64,000 bases of DNA from JBEVJK01 sp040510195. Lineage in GTDB: Bacteria; Pseudomonadota; Alphaproteobacteria; Rhizobiales; Rhizobiaceae. Location of the stretch: positions 1 through 64,000 of the forward strand of contig JBEVJK010000123.1 in the NCBI GenBank assembly GCA_040510195.1, read 5' to 3'. The notes below the pieces were generated by a model. It worked only from the letters and a program-made list of their open reading frames with translations. It was not told the origin of the DNA and did no database searches. Positions 8,775 through 16,697 of this stretch are shown here, piece after piece (within the stretch, counting starts at the first letter, position 1; every line of letters begins with the position of its first letter). Both the position numbers and the translations under genes were made by a program.

Positions 8775-9605
8775 ATGCACGGCACCACGCCCCGCCGCTT
8801 CCGCACTTTGTTCATCTCCGACGTGCATCTCGACTCGAAGGCCACCAAGGCCGCCTTCCTGATCGACTTCCTGCGTCATAACGAGGCCGAGACCATCTTC
8901 CTCGTCGGCGACATCGTCGACGGCTGGCGCCTCAGGCGCTCCTGGCATTGGCCGCAGGCCCACAACGACGTCGTTCAGAAGCTGCTGCGCCAGGCGCGCA
9001 AGGGCACGCGCATCGTCTACATCGCCGGCAACCACGACGAGTTCCTCCGTCAGTTCCAGGGCACGCATTTCGGCGGCATCGTGGTGGCCGACCGGGCAGT
9101 CCATGTGACGGCCGACGGCCGCCGCTTCCTGGTCGTACATGGCGACCAGTTCGATTCCATCGTCCACAACGTGCGGTGGCTGGCCTATCTCGGCGATCGC
9201 ACCTACGACCTGGCGATCCTCGTCAACCGCTTGATCGCCCGGCTGCGACGCCTGGCTGGGCTGCCCTACTGGTCTTTCTCGTCCTGGGCCAAGGTCAAGG
9301 TGAAGCGGGCGGTCAGTTTCATCAGCCGGTTCCAGGAGATCGTCGCCGCCGAGGCGCGGCGCAGCGAAGTCGACGGCATCATCTGCGGCCACATCCACCA
9401 CGCCGCGATCGAGCGCATCGGCGGCATCGACTACGTCAACACGGGCGACTGGGTGGAAAGCTGCACGGCGGTCGGCGAGCGCGCCGACGGCACGCTCGAG
9501 ATCCTCCGCTGGGACCAGGCCTCGGCCGGCTCCGACGTCGGCGCGCCGGTCGGCGGCCTGCCGCTCGGCAAGCATCCGGCCTGGCTGCCCGGCGCTGCCG
9601 CCTGA
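8775..9605 (+). CDS. Metallophosphoesterase, UDP-2,3-diacylglucosamine diphosphatase-like (LpxH-related)
   Basis: A 276-residue calcineurin-like phosphoesterase of the COG2908 type. The dinuclear metal motifs are all visible: SDVHLD near 15-20, GDIVDGW near 46-52, GNHDE near 84-88, HGDQFD near 122-127 and GHIHH near 205-209. Databases usually label such proteins UDP-2,3-diacylglucosamine diphosphatase. Two things argue against this being the lipid A enzyme here. True LpxH proteins carry GNRD at the third motif rather than GNHD, and this window encodes LpxI at 44975, the alphaproteobacterial enzyme for that step. A different phosphoester substrate, perhaps a lipid or nucleotide, is therefore likely. 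An MFS carrier gene follows on the same strand. Confidence 0.85.
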   Translation: MHGTTPRRFRTLFISDVHLDSKATKAAFLIDFLRHNEAETIFLVGDIVDGWRLRRSWHWPQAHNDVVQKLLRQARKGTRIVYIAGNHDEFLRQFQGTHFGGIVVADRAVHVTADGRRFLVVHGDQFDSIVHNVRWLAYLGDRTYDLAILVNRLIARLRRLAGLPYWSFSSWAKVKVKRAVSFISRFQEIVAAEARRSEVDGIICGHIHHAAIERIGGIDYVNTGDWVESCTAVGERADGTLEILRWDQASAGSDVGAPVGGLPLGKHPAWLPGAAA

Positions 9606-9695
9606 CACGGGCGATGCGGCGCCTGAGGGCGTTCTCGGGCCGCCTCGGCGCGTGCTATGGATCGGGCCGACGGCGATTCGCCGCCGCCTGGAACC

Positions 9696-10910
9696 ATGTC
9701 GCTCCCGCCGCTCACGCCCCAACAGCTCGTCAAGCCGCCTCGTTTCGAGCTCAGGCTGGGGCTTATCTTCGCCGCCATATTCCTGCCCATGGGGCTGCAC
9801 CTGCCCTATTTCCCGCTGTGGCTCGAATATTGCGGCTTCAGCGCGCCCGAGATCGCGGTCATCCTTGCCGGGCCGATGTTCCTGCGCGTCGTCACCACCC
9901 CGGCCATCCTGACGCTTGCCGACCGCGCCGGCGACCGCGCCGACGTGCTGGTCGCCCTCGGTGCCACCTCGCTCGCTTTGTCGGCCGGCTACTTCCTGGC
10001 GCCGACCTACGGCATCGTGCTCGGCGTCTCGCTGCTCCTGTCGGTCGTCTGGTCGCCGCACGTCGCCCTGACCGATTCCGTCGCGTTGTCGGGGGTCCGG
10101 CGCTTCGGCAGCGACTACTCGATGATGCGCATCTGGGGCTCCGTCGCCTACCTTTCGGCCAATTTTTTCGGCGGGCTCATCCTTGCGGCCGCAGGCGAGG
10201 CGATCATCCCCGTCCTGTTGTCGCTCAGCTTCGCTGCAGTTCTCGCCGCCGCCTTCCTGATGCCGCGCCTCGGCCCGCCGCGCCATGCCTCGCCGCTGTC
10301 GACCGCCGACCTGCCCGATGCGGTGCCGTCGTTGATGCATCCCTATTTCCTGGCCTTCGTTGGCAGCGTCGGGCTCACCACCGCGTCTCACGCCTATCTC
10401 TACGCCTTCTCCTCCATCTATTGGAAATCGCTCGGTATTTCGGATGCGACGGTCGGTCTTCTGTGGACCGTGGCGGTGGTCGGGGAGGTCGGTGTCTTCA
10501 TGAGCTTCACGCGGCTCTTCGGCCGGCAGTCCGCCGCCACCACCCTGGTGATCGCCGCCGTGTCTTCCATCGTTCGCTGGCTCGCCTTTCCGCTGGTCGA
10601 GCCGGCAGGTCTGGGCACGGCCGGCTTCGTCGCCGTCCAGCTGCTGCACGCTCTGTCGACCGGCCTGATGCTGATCGGCCTGCAGAAGATGATCGGCGAG
10701 ACGGTGGGCGAGGCGCGCACCGGCGCCGCGCAGGGCGTCGCCTATTTCGCCACCAATTTCGGCCTGGCTCTGGCCACCCTGCTATCCGGCCCGCTCTACG
10801 AGGCTACCGGCGTCGACGGCTTCTTCGCCATGGCGGTGCTGGCGGCGGGAGGATTGGCGCTGGCGCTTTACGCCCGCAGGTCAGCCCCAGAGAGCCGGCT
10901 CCGGGGCTGA
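9696..10910 (+). CDS. MFS transporter, 3-phenylpropionate/LacY-like family
   Basis: A twelve-helix major facilitator of about 404 residues. The opening RLGLIFAAIFLPMGLHLPYFPLWLEYCGF is the pattern of the MFS_1-like (HcaT/LacY-type) group, in which the first helix runs into LPxxPLWL. The RIWGSVAYL block after helix 4 also fits this group. An in-frame ATG at 9657 would add 13 residues; I prefer 9696 but neither start has a clear ribosome binding site. The substrate is unknown. The gene follows the metallophosphoesterase after about 90 bases. Its last 30 bases overlap the 3' end of the convergent dipeptide epimerase gene; that pairing may matter if the carrier imports a substrate for it, but this is speculation. 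Confidence 0.85.
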   Translation: MSLPPLTPQQLVKPPRFELRLGLIFAAIFLPMGLHLPYFPLWLEYCGFSAPEIAVILAGPMFLRVVTTPAILTLADRAGDRADVLVALGATSLALSAGYFLAPTYGIVLGVSLLLSVVWSPHVALTDSVALSGVRRFGSDYSMMRIWGSVAYLSANFFGGLILAAAGEAIIPVLLSLSFAAVLAAAFLMPRLGPPRHASPLSTADLPDAVPSLMHPYFLAFVGSVGLTTASHAYLYAFSSIYWKSLGISDATVGLLWTVAVVGEVGVFMSFTRLFGRQSAATTLVIAAVSSIVRWLAFPLVEPAGLGTAGFVAVQLLHALSTGLMLIGLQKMIGETVGEARTGAAQGVAYFATNFGLALATLLSGPLYEATGVDGFFAMAVLAAGGLALALYARRSAPESRLRG

Positions 10911-11864
10911 CACCAGCGAACCCTCGTAGCGAAGCCCCGGACTGCGGTCGCGCGCCAGGAGCAACGGACCGTCGAGGTCGACGAAATCGGCGCCCTCGGC
11001 GAGCAGCACGGCCGGCGCCATGGCGAGCGAGGTGCCGACAATGCAGCCGACCATCACCTTGAAGCCCAGCTGCCGGGCCTCGTCGCGCAGCGCCAGGGCG
11101 GCCGTCAGCCCGCCCGTCTTGTCGAGCTTGATGTTGATGGCGTCGTAGCGGCCCTCGAGCGACGCCAGATCCGCCGCGGTGTGGACGCTCTCGTCGGCGC
11201 AGATCGGCACCGGCCTGTGGACCTCGCCGAGCAGCGCGTCCTCGGCCGCCGGCAGTGGCTGTTCGATGAGCGTCACGCCGAGCGCCTGGGCGGCTGCCAT
11301 GTTGGCCTCGAGGTTGTCCGACCGCCAGCCCTCGTTGGCGTCGAGGATGAGCCGCGCCGCCGGGGCGGCCTCGCGGACCGCGGCGATCCGCTCGCGATCC
11401 CCGTCGCCGCCGGCTTTGACCTTGAGGAGCGGCCGCCAGGCATTGTCCCTGGCCTGCGCGGCCATCGCCTCCGGCGTGCCGAGCGACAGCGTGAAGGCGG
11501 TGGTGAGCGGCTTCGGCACGGCGCGGCAGACCTTCTGATGGACCCGTTGGCCGGTCAGCTTGGCCTCCAGGTCCCACAGCGCGCAATCCACCGCGTTGCG
11601 AGCCGCCCCCGCCGGCATCGCCGAGAGCAGCTCCATGCGCCCGATGCCTGCGGCGATCTGCGGCCGTGCCGCCTCGATTTCGGCGGTTGCGCTGGCCACC
11701 GTCTCCCCGTAGCGGGGATAGGGCACGCCTTCGCCGCGGCCGACCTTTCCGTCCGAGGAAATGCTGACGGTGATCACCTCGGCCACCGTCTTGGAGCCGC
11801 GCGAGATGGTGAAGCTGCCGGCGATCGGGAACTGTTCGGCCTCGACCAAAATGTCACGCGGCAT
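10881..11864 (-). CDS. L-Ala-D/L-Glu (dipeptide) epimerase, enolase superfamily
   Basis: A 327-residue enolase-superfamily enzyme of the muconate-lactonising subgroup. The barrel motifs are present: KVKAGGD for the KxK base, LDANEGW, IEQPLP and CADES for the Asp-Glu-Asp metal ligands, and INIKLDKTGG for the second lysine. This set matches dipeptide epimerases, which act on L-Ala-D-Glu released from peptidoglycan. The start is placed at ATG 11864 because an AAGGAAG ribosome binding site lies just upstream and the N-terminus matches the family. The frame runs further upstream, but that extension shows no homology and would cover the neighbouring gene. It is divergent from the mla operon and shares its upstream region, which contains an 8-bp inverted repeat. 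Confidence 0.88.
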   Translation of the reverse strand: MPRDILVEAEQFPIAGSFTISRGSKTVAEVITVSISSDGKVGRGEGVPYPRYGETVASATAEIEAARPQIAAGIGRMELLSAMPAGAARNAVDCALWDLEAKLTGQRVHQKVCRAVPKPLTTAFTLSLGTPEAMAAQARDNAWRPLLKVKAGGDGDRERIAAVREAAPAARLILDANEGWRSDNLEANMAAAQALGVTLIEQPLPAAEDALLGEVHRPVPICADESVHTAADLASLEGRYDAINIKLDKTGGLTAALALRDEARQLGFKVMVGCIVGTSLAMAPAVLLAEGADFVDLDGPLLLARDRSPGLRYEGSLVSAPEPALWG

Positions 11865-11895
11865 ATTTTTCTTCCTTGGAATCAGCGGGGTAGGG

Positions 11896-11930
11896 AACCG
11901 TTCAAAGTGACAGAACTTGGCTGAACGGTT
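11896..11930. repeat. Inverted repeat in the epimerase / mlaE divergent region
   Basis: AACCGTTC (11896-11903) and GAACGGTT (11923-11930) are perfect 8-base inverted arms separated by 19 bases. The repeat sits in the 79-base gap between the two divergent start codons. It could be an operator or a leader hairpin for mlaE. The sequence alone does not decide. Confidence 0.55.
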
Positions 11931-11943
11931 AAGAGTGCTGCCC

Positions 11944-13122
11944 ATGTTGACCGATGCCCCGCTGGAAGCAAGCCGGACGCCGGACGCCCAGTACCAGCCC
12001 GAAATCGACCTTCGCGAGGAGGGCGACCGGGTGGTGTGCGCGCTATCCGGCAACTGGACCACGCGCCGCGTGCATCTGGTGGACGCCCGCATGCGCCAGA
12101 TCGAGCGCCTTGCCATGACCGAGCTTGCCCTCGACGTCGCCGGCATTCGCCGTATCGACACCGCCGGCGCCTGGCTCATCGAGCGGCTGATCGCCGCGGC
12201 GGGCGCGAAGAACGTTCGTGTGACCGTGGATGGCGAGAGCGAGGCGGCGCAGATCCTGCTGTCGGCGGTGGGCGACGCGACGCGCGGCAAGGAGCCGCCG
12301 CCGCCGCCGCCCCGCCCGAATGCGGTGATCCGCTTCCTGGAGAAACTGGGGCGCGCCGTCTACAATGGCTGGGACGACTTCATCGCCGCCATGTACATCC
12401 TCGGCTCGACCATCCGCGGCGCCCAGATGAAGCTCGGCCGCGGCCACGCCGTCAACGTTCACGCGATCGTCGCGCAGATGGACCGCATGGGCGTCGGCGC
12501 CATTCCCGTCGTCGTCCTCATGGCCGCCATCGTCGGCGCCATCGTCGCCCAGCAAGGCGCCTTCCAGCTGCGCTATTTCGGCGCCGAGATCTTCGTCGTC
12601 GACCTGGTTGGCATCCTGGTCTGGCGCGAGCTCGGCGTGCTCCTGACGGCCATCATGATCGCCGGCCGCTCCGGCAGCGCGATCACCGCCGAGATCGGCT
12701 CGATGAAGATGCGCGAGGAGGTCGACGCGCTCACGGTAATCGGCTTGAACCCGGTCGGCGTGTTGGTGTTTCCGCGCCTGGTGGCGCTGGTCGTGGTGCT
12801 TCCCTGCCTCACCATCGCCGCCAATTTCGCGGCCATAGGCGGCGCCATCTTCGTCTCCTGGGCCTATTCCGGCATCCCGCCCGAGGCCTTCATCGACCGC
12901 ATGCGGGCCAGCATCGACCTGTCGACGATCTTTGCCGGGTTGATCAAGGCGCCCTTCATGGCCCTGATCATCGGCATCATCGGCTCCGTCGAGGGGATGA
13001 AGGTGGGCGGCAGCGCCGAATCCCTGGGCCTCCACGTCACCTCCTCGGTGGTCAAATCCATCTTCCTCGTGATTATCGTCGACGGCCTGTTCGCGATGTT
13101 CTACGCGGCGATCGACTTCTGA
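11944..13122 (+). CDS. STAS-MlaE fusion permease of an MCE lipid transporter
   Basis: A 392-residue inner-membrane protein. Residues about 15-110 form a STAS domain, with the conserved loop IDTAG placing Thr73 where MlaB proteins carry their key Thr/Ser. A proline run (EPPPPPPRPN) links it to an MlaE permease with five or six membrane helices from about residue 185 to the end; SAITAEIGSMKMREEVDAL is the diagnostic MlaE block. In E. coli MlaB (STAS) and MlaE are separate subunits; here they are fused. With the following ATPase, MCE protein and lipoprotein it forms a complete phospholipid-trafficking ABC system between inner and outer membranes. A TTG codon at 11917 would extend the frame; ATG 11944 with AAGAG upstream is preferred. 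Confidence 0.93.
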   Translation: MLTDAPLEASRTPDAQYQPEIDLREEGDRVVCALSGNWTTRRVHLVDARMRQIERLAMTELALDVAGIRRIDTAGAWLIERLIAAAGAKNVRVTVDGESEAAQILLSAVGDATRGKEPPPPPPRPNAVIRFLEKLGRAVYNGWDDFIAAMYILGSTIRGAQMKLGRGHAVNVHAIVAQMDRMGVGAIPVVVLMAAIVGAIVAQQGAFQLRYFGAEIFVVDLVGILVWRELGVLLTAIMIAGRSGSAITAEIGSMKMREEVDALTVIGLNPVGVLVFPRLVALVVVLPCLTIAANFAAIGGAIFVSWAYSGIPPEAFIDRMRASIDLSTIFAGLIKAPFMALIIGIIGSVEGMKVGGSAESLGLHVTSSVVKSIFLVIIVDGLFAMFYAAIDF

Positions 13123-13132
13123 GGGCGGCCGC

Positions 13133-13963
13133 ATGACGCAAAGCGAGGAGCGCGAGGAAGAGGATGCCGGCCCGCTGGCGCGCAGCTCCGACGGCCGCGA
13201 GATCGTGCTTTCGGCCCGCGACGTCACCGTGGCCTTCGACGACAATGTGGTGCTTGACCGCCTGTCCCTCGACATCTACCGCGGCGAGATTCTCGGCTTC
13301 GTCGGCGCTTCGGGCGCGGGCAAGTCGGTGCTCCTGCGCACCATCCTCGGCCTCAATCGCAAGCAGTCGGGTACCATCAAGCTGTTCGGCATCGACGTCG
13401 ACAAGGCGAGCGAGACCGACCGGTTGAAGCTCGATATCCGGCTGGGCGTGCTGTTCCAGCACGGCGCGCTTTTCTCGGCCCTGACGGTCCAGGAGAACGT
13501 GCAGGTGCCGATGCGCGAGTATCTCGACCTGCCGCAGCAGCTCATGGACGAGCTGGCGTTGCTGAAGATCGAGCTGGTCGGGCTGCCGCGCGACGCAGCG
13601 CCGAAGTTTCCCTCCGAGCTGTCCGGCGGCATGATCAAGCGCGCCGCGCTGGCGCGTGCGCTGGCTCTCGATCCCGATATCGTCTTCCTCGACGAGCCGA
13701 CGTCCGGGCTCGATCCCATCAGCGCCGCCGATTTCGACGAGCTGGTGGCCAAGCTGCGCGACACGATGGGGCTGACCGTCTACATGGTCACCCACGATCT
13801 CGATAGCCTGTTCTCCGTCTGCGACCGCATCGCCGTGCTCGGCAACAAGCACGTGCTGGTCGACGGGACCGTCGAGGATATGCTGAAGAGCGAGGAGCCC
13901 TGGGTGAAGTCCTATTTCCGTGGCAAGCGTGCGCGGCAGCTCGACCTGGCGGCGAGGGCCTGA
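13133..13963 (+). CDS. MlaF-like ABC transporter ATP-binding protein
   Basis: A 276-residue ATPase that powers the MCE lipid transporter from the cytoplasmic side. Walker A is GASGAGKS at residues 58-65, the Q-loop lies in VLFQHGALF, the signature is LSGGMIKR and Walker B with the catalytic Glu is IVFLDEPTSGLDP, followed by the switch His in VTHDLDS. The LSGGM signature and FQHGALFSALTV are typical of MlaF-class ATPases. It starts 10 bases after the permease stop codon, and its stop overlaps the MCE gene start by one base, so the genes are translationally linked. The acidic N-terminal 15 residues are an extra not seen in E. coli MlaF. Confidence 0.93.
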   Translation: MTQSEEREEEDAGPLARSSDGREIVLSARDVTVAFDDNVVLDRLSLDIYRGEILGFVGASGAGKSVLLRTILGLNRKQSGTIKLFGIDVDKASETDRLKLDIRLGVLFQHGALFSALTVQENVQVPMREYLDLPQQLMDELALLKIELVGLPRDAAPKFPSELSGGMIKRAALARALALDPDIVFLDEPTSGLDPISAADFDELVAKLRDTMGLTVYMVTHDLDSLFSVCDRIAVLGNKHVLVDGTVEDMLKSEEPWVKSYFRGKRARQLDLAARA

Positions 13964-15336
13964 TGGAAACCAAAGCGAACTACGTCATCGTCGGCATCTT
14001 CACCTTGGCGGCGATCCTCGCCGCCTTCGGCTTCGTCTACTGGACCGCCGCCATCGGCGATCGCGGCGAGCTGGTCGAGCTCAGGGTCCGCATTCCGGGC
14101 TCCGCTTCGGGCCTCACCCGCGGCAGCCAGGTCATGTTCAACGGCGTCAAGGTGGGCGACGTCCGCCGCGTCTTCATCGACGTCGACAACCCGGCGGTGG
14201 CGATTGCCGACGCCGAGATCGACCGCTATACGCCGATCACCCGCTCGACCCAGGCCGACATCGGGCTGGCCGGCCTCACCGGACAGGCCAATATCGAGCT
14301 CAAGGGCGCCGATTCCGACGAACCCAACCTGCTGGACGAGGCGGAGGCCAACGGCACCGTCGCCGAGATCACCGCCAACCCGTCGGCGGTGACCAACCTT
14401 CTGCAGACGGCGCAGGACATCTTCAAGCGCGCCGACAGCGTGCTCTCCCAGCTCGAGGGTTTCGTCAGCGACTCGCGGGGCCCGCTCACGGCCACCGTGC
14501 AGAATGCCCAGAAGTTCTCGGAGGCGTTGGCCGCCAATTCCGACGGCGTCGAGCGCTTTCTGAAGGCCGTCAGCGATCTGTCGGGCCAGCTGGGCGGCGT
14601 CTCCGCCAAGCTCGACGGCACGCTCGACGCGGCCGAGAAGCTGCTCAACTCGGTCGACCGCGAGAAAGTCGCCTCGATCGTCGACAGCGTCGACCGCTTC
14701 ACCAAGAGCCTGGGCGATTCCAGTGACGAGCTGCAGACCATCGTCGCCGACGTCAGCCGGACCGTGAAGTCGGTCAATGCCTTTTCCGACCAGGCTTCGG
14801 CGACGCTCAAGCGCGTCGACGGCGTGGTGGCGGCGGTCGACCCCGAAGCGGTCCGAAGCGCGATCGCCAACATCGATGAGGCGACCAAGACGGCCAACAA
14901 GGCGGTCCAGGAGGTCTCCAAGGTCACCGACAAGGTTGGCCGCCGAGCCGACGACATCGACCAGATCATCGCCGATGCCAAGCAGCTGGCGGACCGTCTG
15001 AACCAGGCTTCGGTGCGCGTCGACGGCGTGCTCGCCAAGGTGGACAGCCTGCTCGGTTCGGGCGATGCCAATGGGGTCATGGCCGACGCGCGTGCCACAT
15101 TGGCGTCCTTCCGCAAGGTCGCCGACACCCTGAACGCGCGGCTGGGCACGATCACCGACGGGTTCGCCCGTTTCTCGGGCCAGGGCCTGCGCGAGATCGA
15201 GGCGTTGGCGCGCGACAGCCGGCGCTCGATCAACCGCATCGAGGAAGCGGTGAGCGCCTTCGAGCGCAACCCGCAGCGCCTGCTGACGGGCGGCGACGGC
15301 GCAGTGCGCCAGTTCGACGGGCGGGCGCGGCGGTGA
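13963..15336 (+). CDS. MCE-domain (MlaD-like) periplasmic lipid-binding protein
   Basis: A 457-residue protein with one N-terminal membrane helix (about residues 7-28) and a periplasmic MCE domain at about 40-115, showing VRIPGSASGLTRGSQVMFNGVKVG. The rest, from about 130 to 430, is long, helical and heptad-like with many Asp/Val/Ser repeats, which suggests an extended coiled coil across the periplasm. E. coli MlaD is only 183 residues, so this is the long YebT/PqiB- or Mce1-like design with a single MCE domain. It would bind lipid and hand it between the membranes. The ATG overlaps the upstream TGA by one base. Confidence 0.92.
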   Translation: METKANYVIVGIFTLAAILAAFGFVYWTAAIGDRGELVELRVRIPGSASGLTRGSQVMFNGVKVGDVRRVFIDVDNPAVAIADAEIDRYTPITRSTQADIGLAGLTGQANIELKGADSDEPNLLDEAEANGTVAEITANPSAVTNLLQTAQDIFKRADSVLSQLEGFVSDSRGPLTATVQNAQKFSEALAANSDGVERFLKAVSDLSGQLGGVSAKLDGTLDAAEKLLNSVDREKVASIVDSVDRFTKSLGDSSDELQTIVADVSRTVKSVNAFSDQASATLKRVDGVVAAVDPEAVRSAIANIDEATKTANKAVQEVSKVTDKVGRRADDIDQIIADAKQLADRLNQASVRVDGVLAKVDSLLGSGDANGVMADARATLASFRKVADTLNARLGTITDGFARFSGQGLREIEALARDSRRSINRIEEAVSAFERNPQRLLTGGDGAVRQFDGRARR

Positions 15337-15938
15337 TGGTGCGTATGGGGAAATCCTTGCCCGGCCTTATCCTCGTGGGCGTCGTGCTTTCGGGCTGCGC
15401 GCTGTTGCCCGGCGGCGGCCCGGCGGCGCTCGACACATACGAGCTCACGGCAGTGAAGCCTGAGGGTGCCCGCAGCCGGCGCGGCTCGCAGATCCTCATC
15501 ACCCAGCCTTCCGCCCTGCAGTCGATCGACTCCCAGAACATCGTCGTCGAGCCGGCCCCCGGCAACATCGAGTATCTGAAGGGCGCCCAGTGGGCGGACC
15601 GGCTGCCCCGGGTGATCCAGGTGCGGCTTGCCGAGAGCTTCCAGCGCTCGGGCCGGCTGGGCGGCGTCGGCCTACCCGGCGAGGGGCTTGCCATCGACTA
15701 CCAGGTGCTCTCCGAGGTGCGCGACTTCTCGATCTCCGTCGGGGCCGGGGCTCGGGCCGAGGTCGAGATCTACGTCAAGCTGATGAACGACCGCGACGGC
15801 GTGATCCGGGCCTCCCGCGATTTCCGCGTCGTTCGTCCGGTCGCCGGCGCCGGCAACGACGCCTATGTGGCAGCCCTCGACGCCGCCTTCGGGCAGGTCG
15901 CCGCGGACATCGTGCGCTGGACCCTTGCCTCCATGTGA
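15333..15938 (+). CDS. ABC-type transport auxiliary lipoprotein (PqiC-like)
   Basis: A 201-residue lipoprotein. The signal peptide ends in the lipobox LSGC, so the Cys near residue 22 is lipidated. The body matches the auxiliary lipoprotein family found with MCE transporters (PqiC/YmbA): LDTYELTA near the start, ILITQPSALQSIDSQNIVV in the middle and a C-terminal AALDAAFGQVAADIVRW helix. The expected role is to anchor or dock the MCE tunnel at the outer membrane. The start is GTG 15333 or ATG 15336; either overlaps the MCE gene stop, showing tight coupling. It closes the four-gene transporter operon. Confidence 0.9.
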   Translation: MMVRMGKSLPGLILVGVVLSGCALLPGGGPAALDTYELTAVKPEGARSRRGSQILITQPSALQSIDSQNIVVEPAPGNIEYLKGAQWADRLPRVIQVRLAESFQRSGRLGGVGLPGEGLAIDYQVLSEVRDFSISVGAGARAEVEIYVKLMNDRDGVIRASRDFRVVRPVAGAGNDAYVAALDAAFGQVAADIVRWTLASM

Positions 15939-16004
15939 GGCTCCTGAAAGTCGCCTGGCCGGCACCTGCATTTTGCCAAAATTGAAGCTAAAAGGCTCGA
16001 CGCA

Positions 16005-16022
16005 CCTGCCGCGCGCGGCAGG
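16005..16022. repeat. Perfect 18-bp palindrome between the mla operon and the OmpA-like gene
   Basis: The sequence CCTGCCGCGCGCGGCAGG is fully self-complementary. It lies 22 bases before the OmpA-like start codon and 67 bases after the mla operon stop. There is no T-run, so it is not a standard terminator; a leader hairpin or protein site is possible. Confidence 0.5.
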
Positions 16023-16043
16023 CGATTCGCGAGGGGAAGCACC

Positions 16044-16697
16044 ATGTTCAAGCGCATCGTCGCAGCAACCGTCGCCGGGGCCATGTTGGCCGCCTGCACC
16101 ACCGACCCGTTCACCGGCGAGCAGAAGGTCTCCAACACCGCCGGCGGTGCCGCGCTCGGCGCGCTGGCCGGCGCCGGCCTGGGCCTTCTGGGCGGCGGCA
16201 ACGACCGCCGCAACGCACTGATCGGCGCCGGCATCGGCGCTCTCGCCGGCGGTGCGGTCGGCGCCTACATGGACAACCAGGAGGCTGAGCTGAGGGCCCA
16301 GCTCCAGGGCACCGGCGTCAGCGTGACGCGGATCGGCGACCAGATCGTGCTCAACATGCCGTCCAACATCACCTTTGCCACCGATCAGGACGCCGTGAAG
16401 GCGGCTTTCTACCCGACGTTGAACTCGGTAGCGCTGGTGCTCAAGAAGTTCAACCGCACCACCGTCGACGTCTACGGCTTCACCGACGACACCGGCAGCG
16501 AGCAGCACAATTTCGACCTCTCGCAGCGGCGGGCTCTTTCCGTCGCCAACTATTTGTCGGGCCAGGGGGTCGATTCGCGCCGCTTCGCCGTGACCGGCTT
16601 CGGCGAGACGCGGCCGGTGGCTTCCAACGCGACCGAAGCCGGCCGCGCCCAGAATCGCCGCGTCGAGATCCAGCTTTCGCCGCTCACCCAGGCTTAG
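16044..16697 (+). CDS. OmpA-family lipoprotein with glycine-zipper segment
   Basis: A 217-residue outer-membrane lipoprotein. The lipobox LAAC places the lipidated Cys at residue 18. Residues about 32-75 form a glycine-zipper segment (GGAALGALAGAGLGLLGGG and GAGIGALAGGAVGAYMDN) that can insert in a membrane. The C-terminal half (about 100-213) is an OmpA/MotB-type peptidoglycan-binding domain, with VYGFTDDTGSEQHNFDLSQR and the Arg-rich end NRRVEIQL. Such proteins, like YiaD, tether the outer membrane to the cell wall. It follows the mla operon by 105 bases with its own good ribosome binding site (GAGGGG). Its last 14 bases overlap the convergent psuG gene. Confidence 0.93.
   Translation: MFKRIVAATVAGAMLAACTTDPFTGEQKVSNTAGGAALGALAGAGLGLLGGGNDRRNALIGAGIGALAGGAVGAYMDNQEAELRAQLQGTGVSVTRIGDQIVLNMPSNITFATDQDAVKAAFYPTLNSVALVLKKFNRTTVDVYGFTDDTGSEQHNFDLSQRRALSVANYLSGQGVDSRRFAVTGFGETRPVASNATEAGRAQNRRVEIQLSPLTQA

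Noticed and set aside
10881..12290. A longer dipeptide epimerase starting at 12290
   Set aside because: The extra 142 residues lie antisense over the start of the mlaE gene and have no homology; a good ribosome binding site supports 11864.
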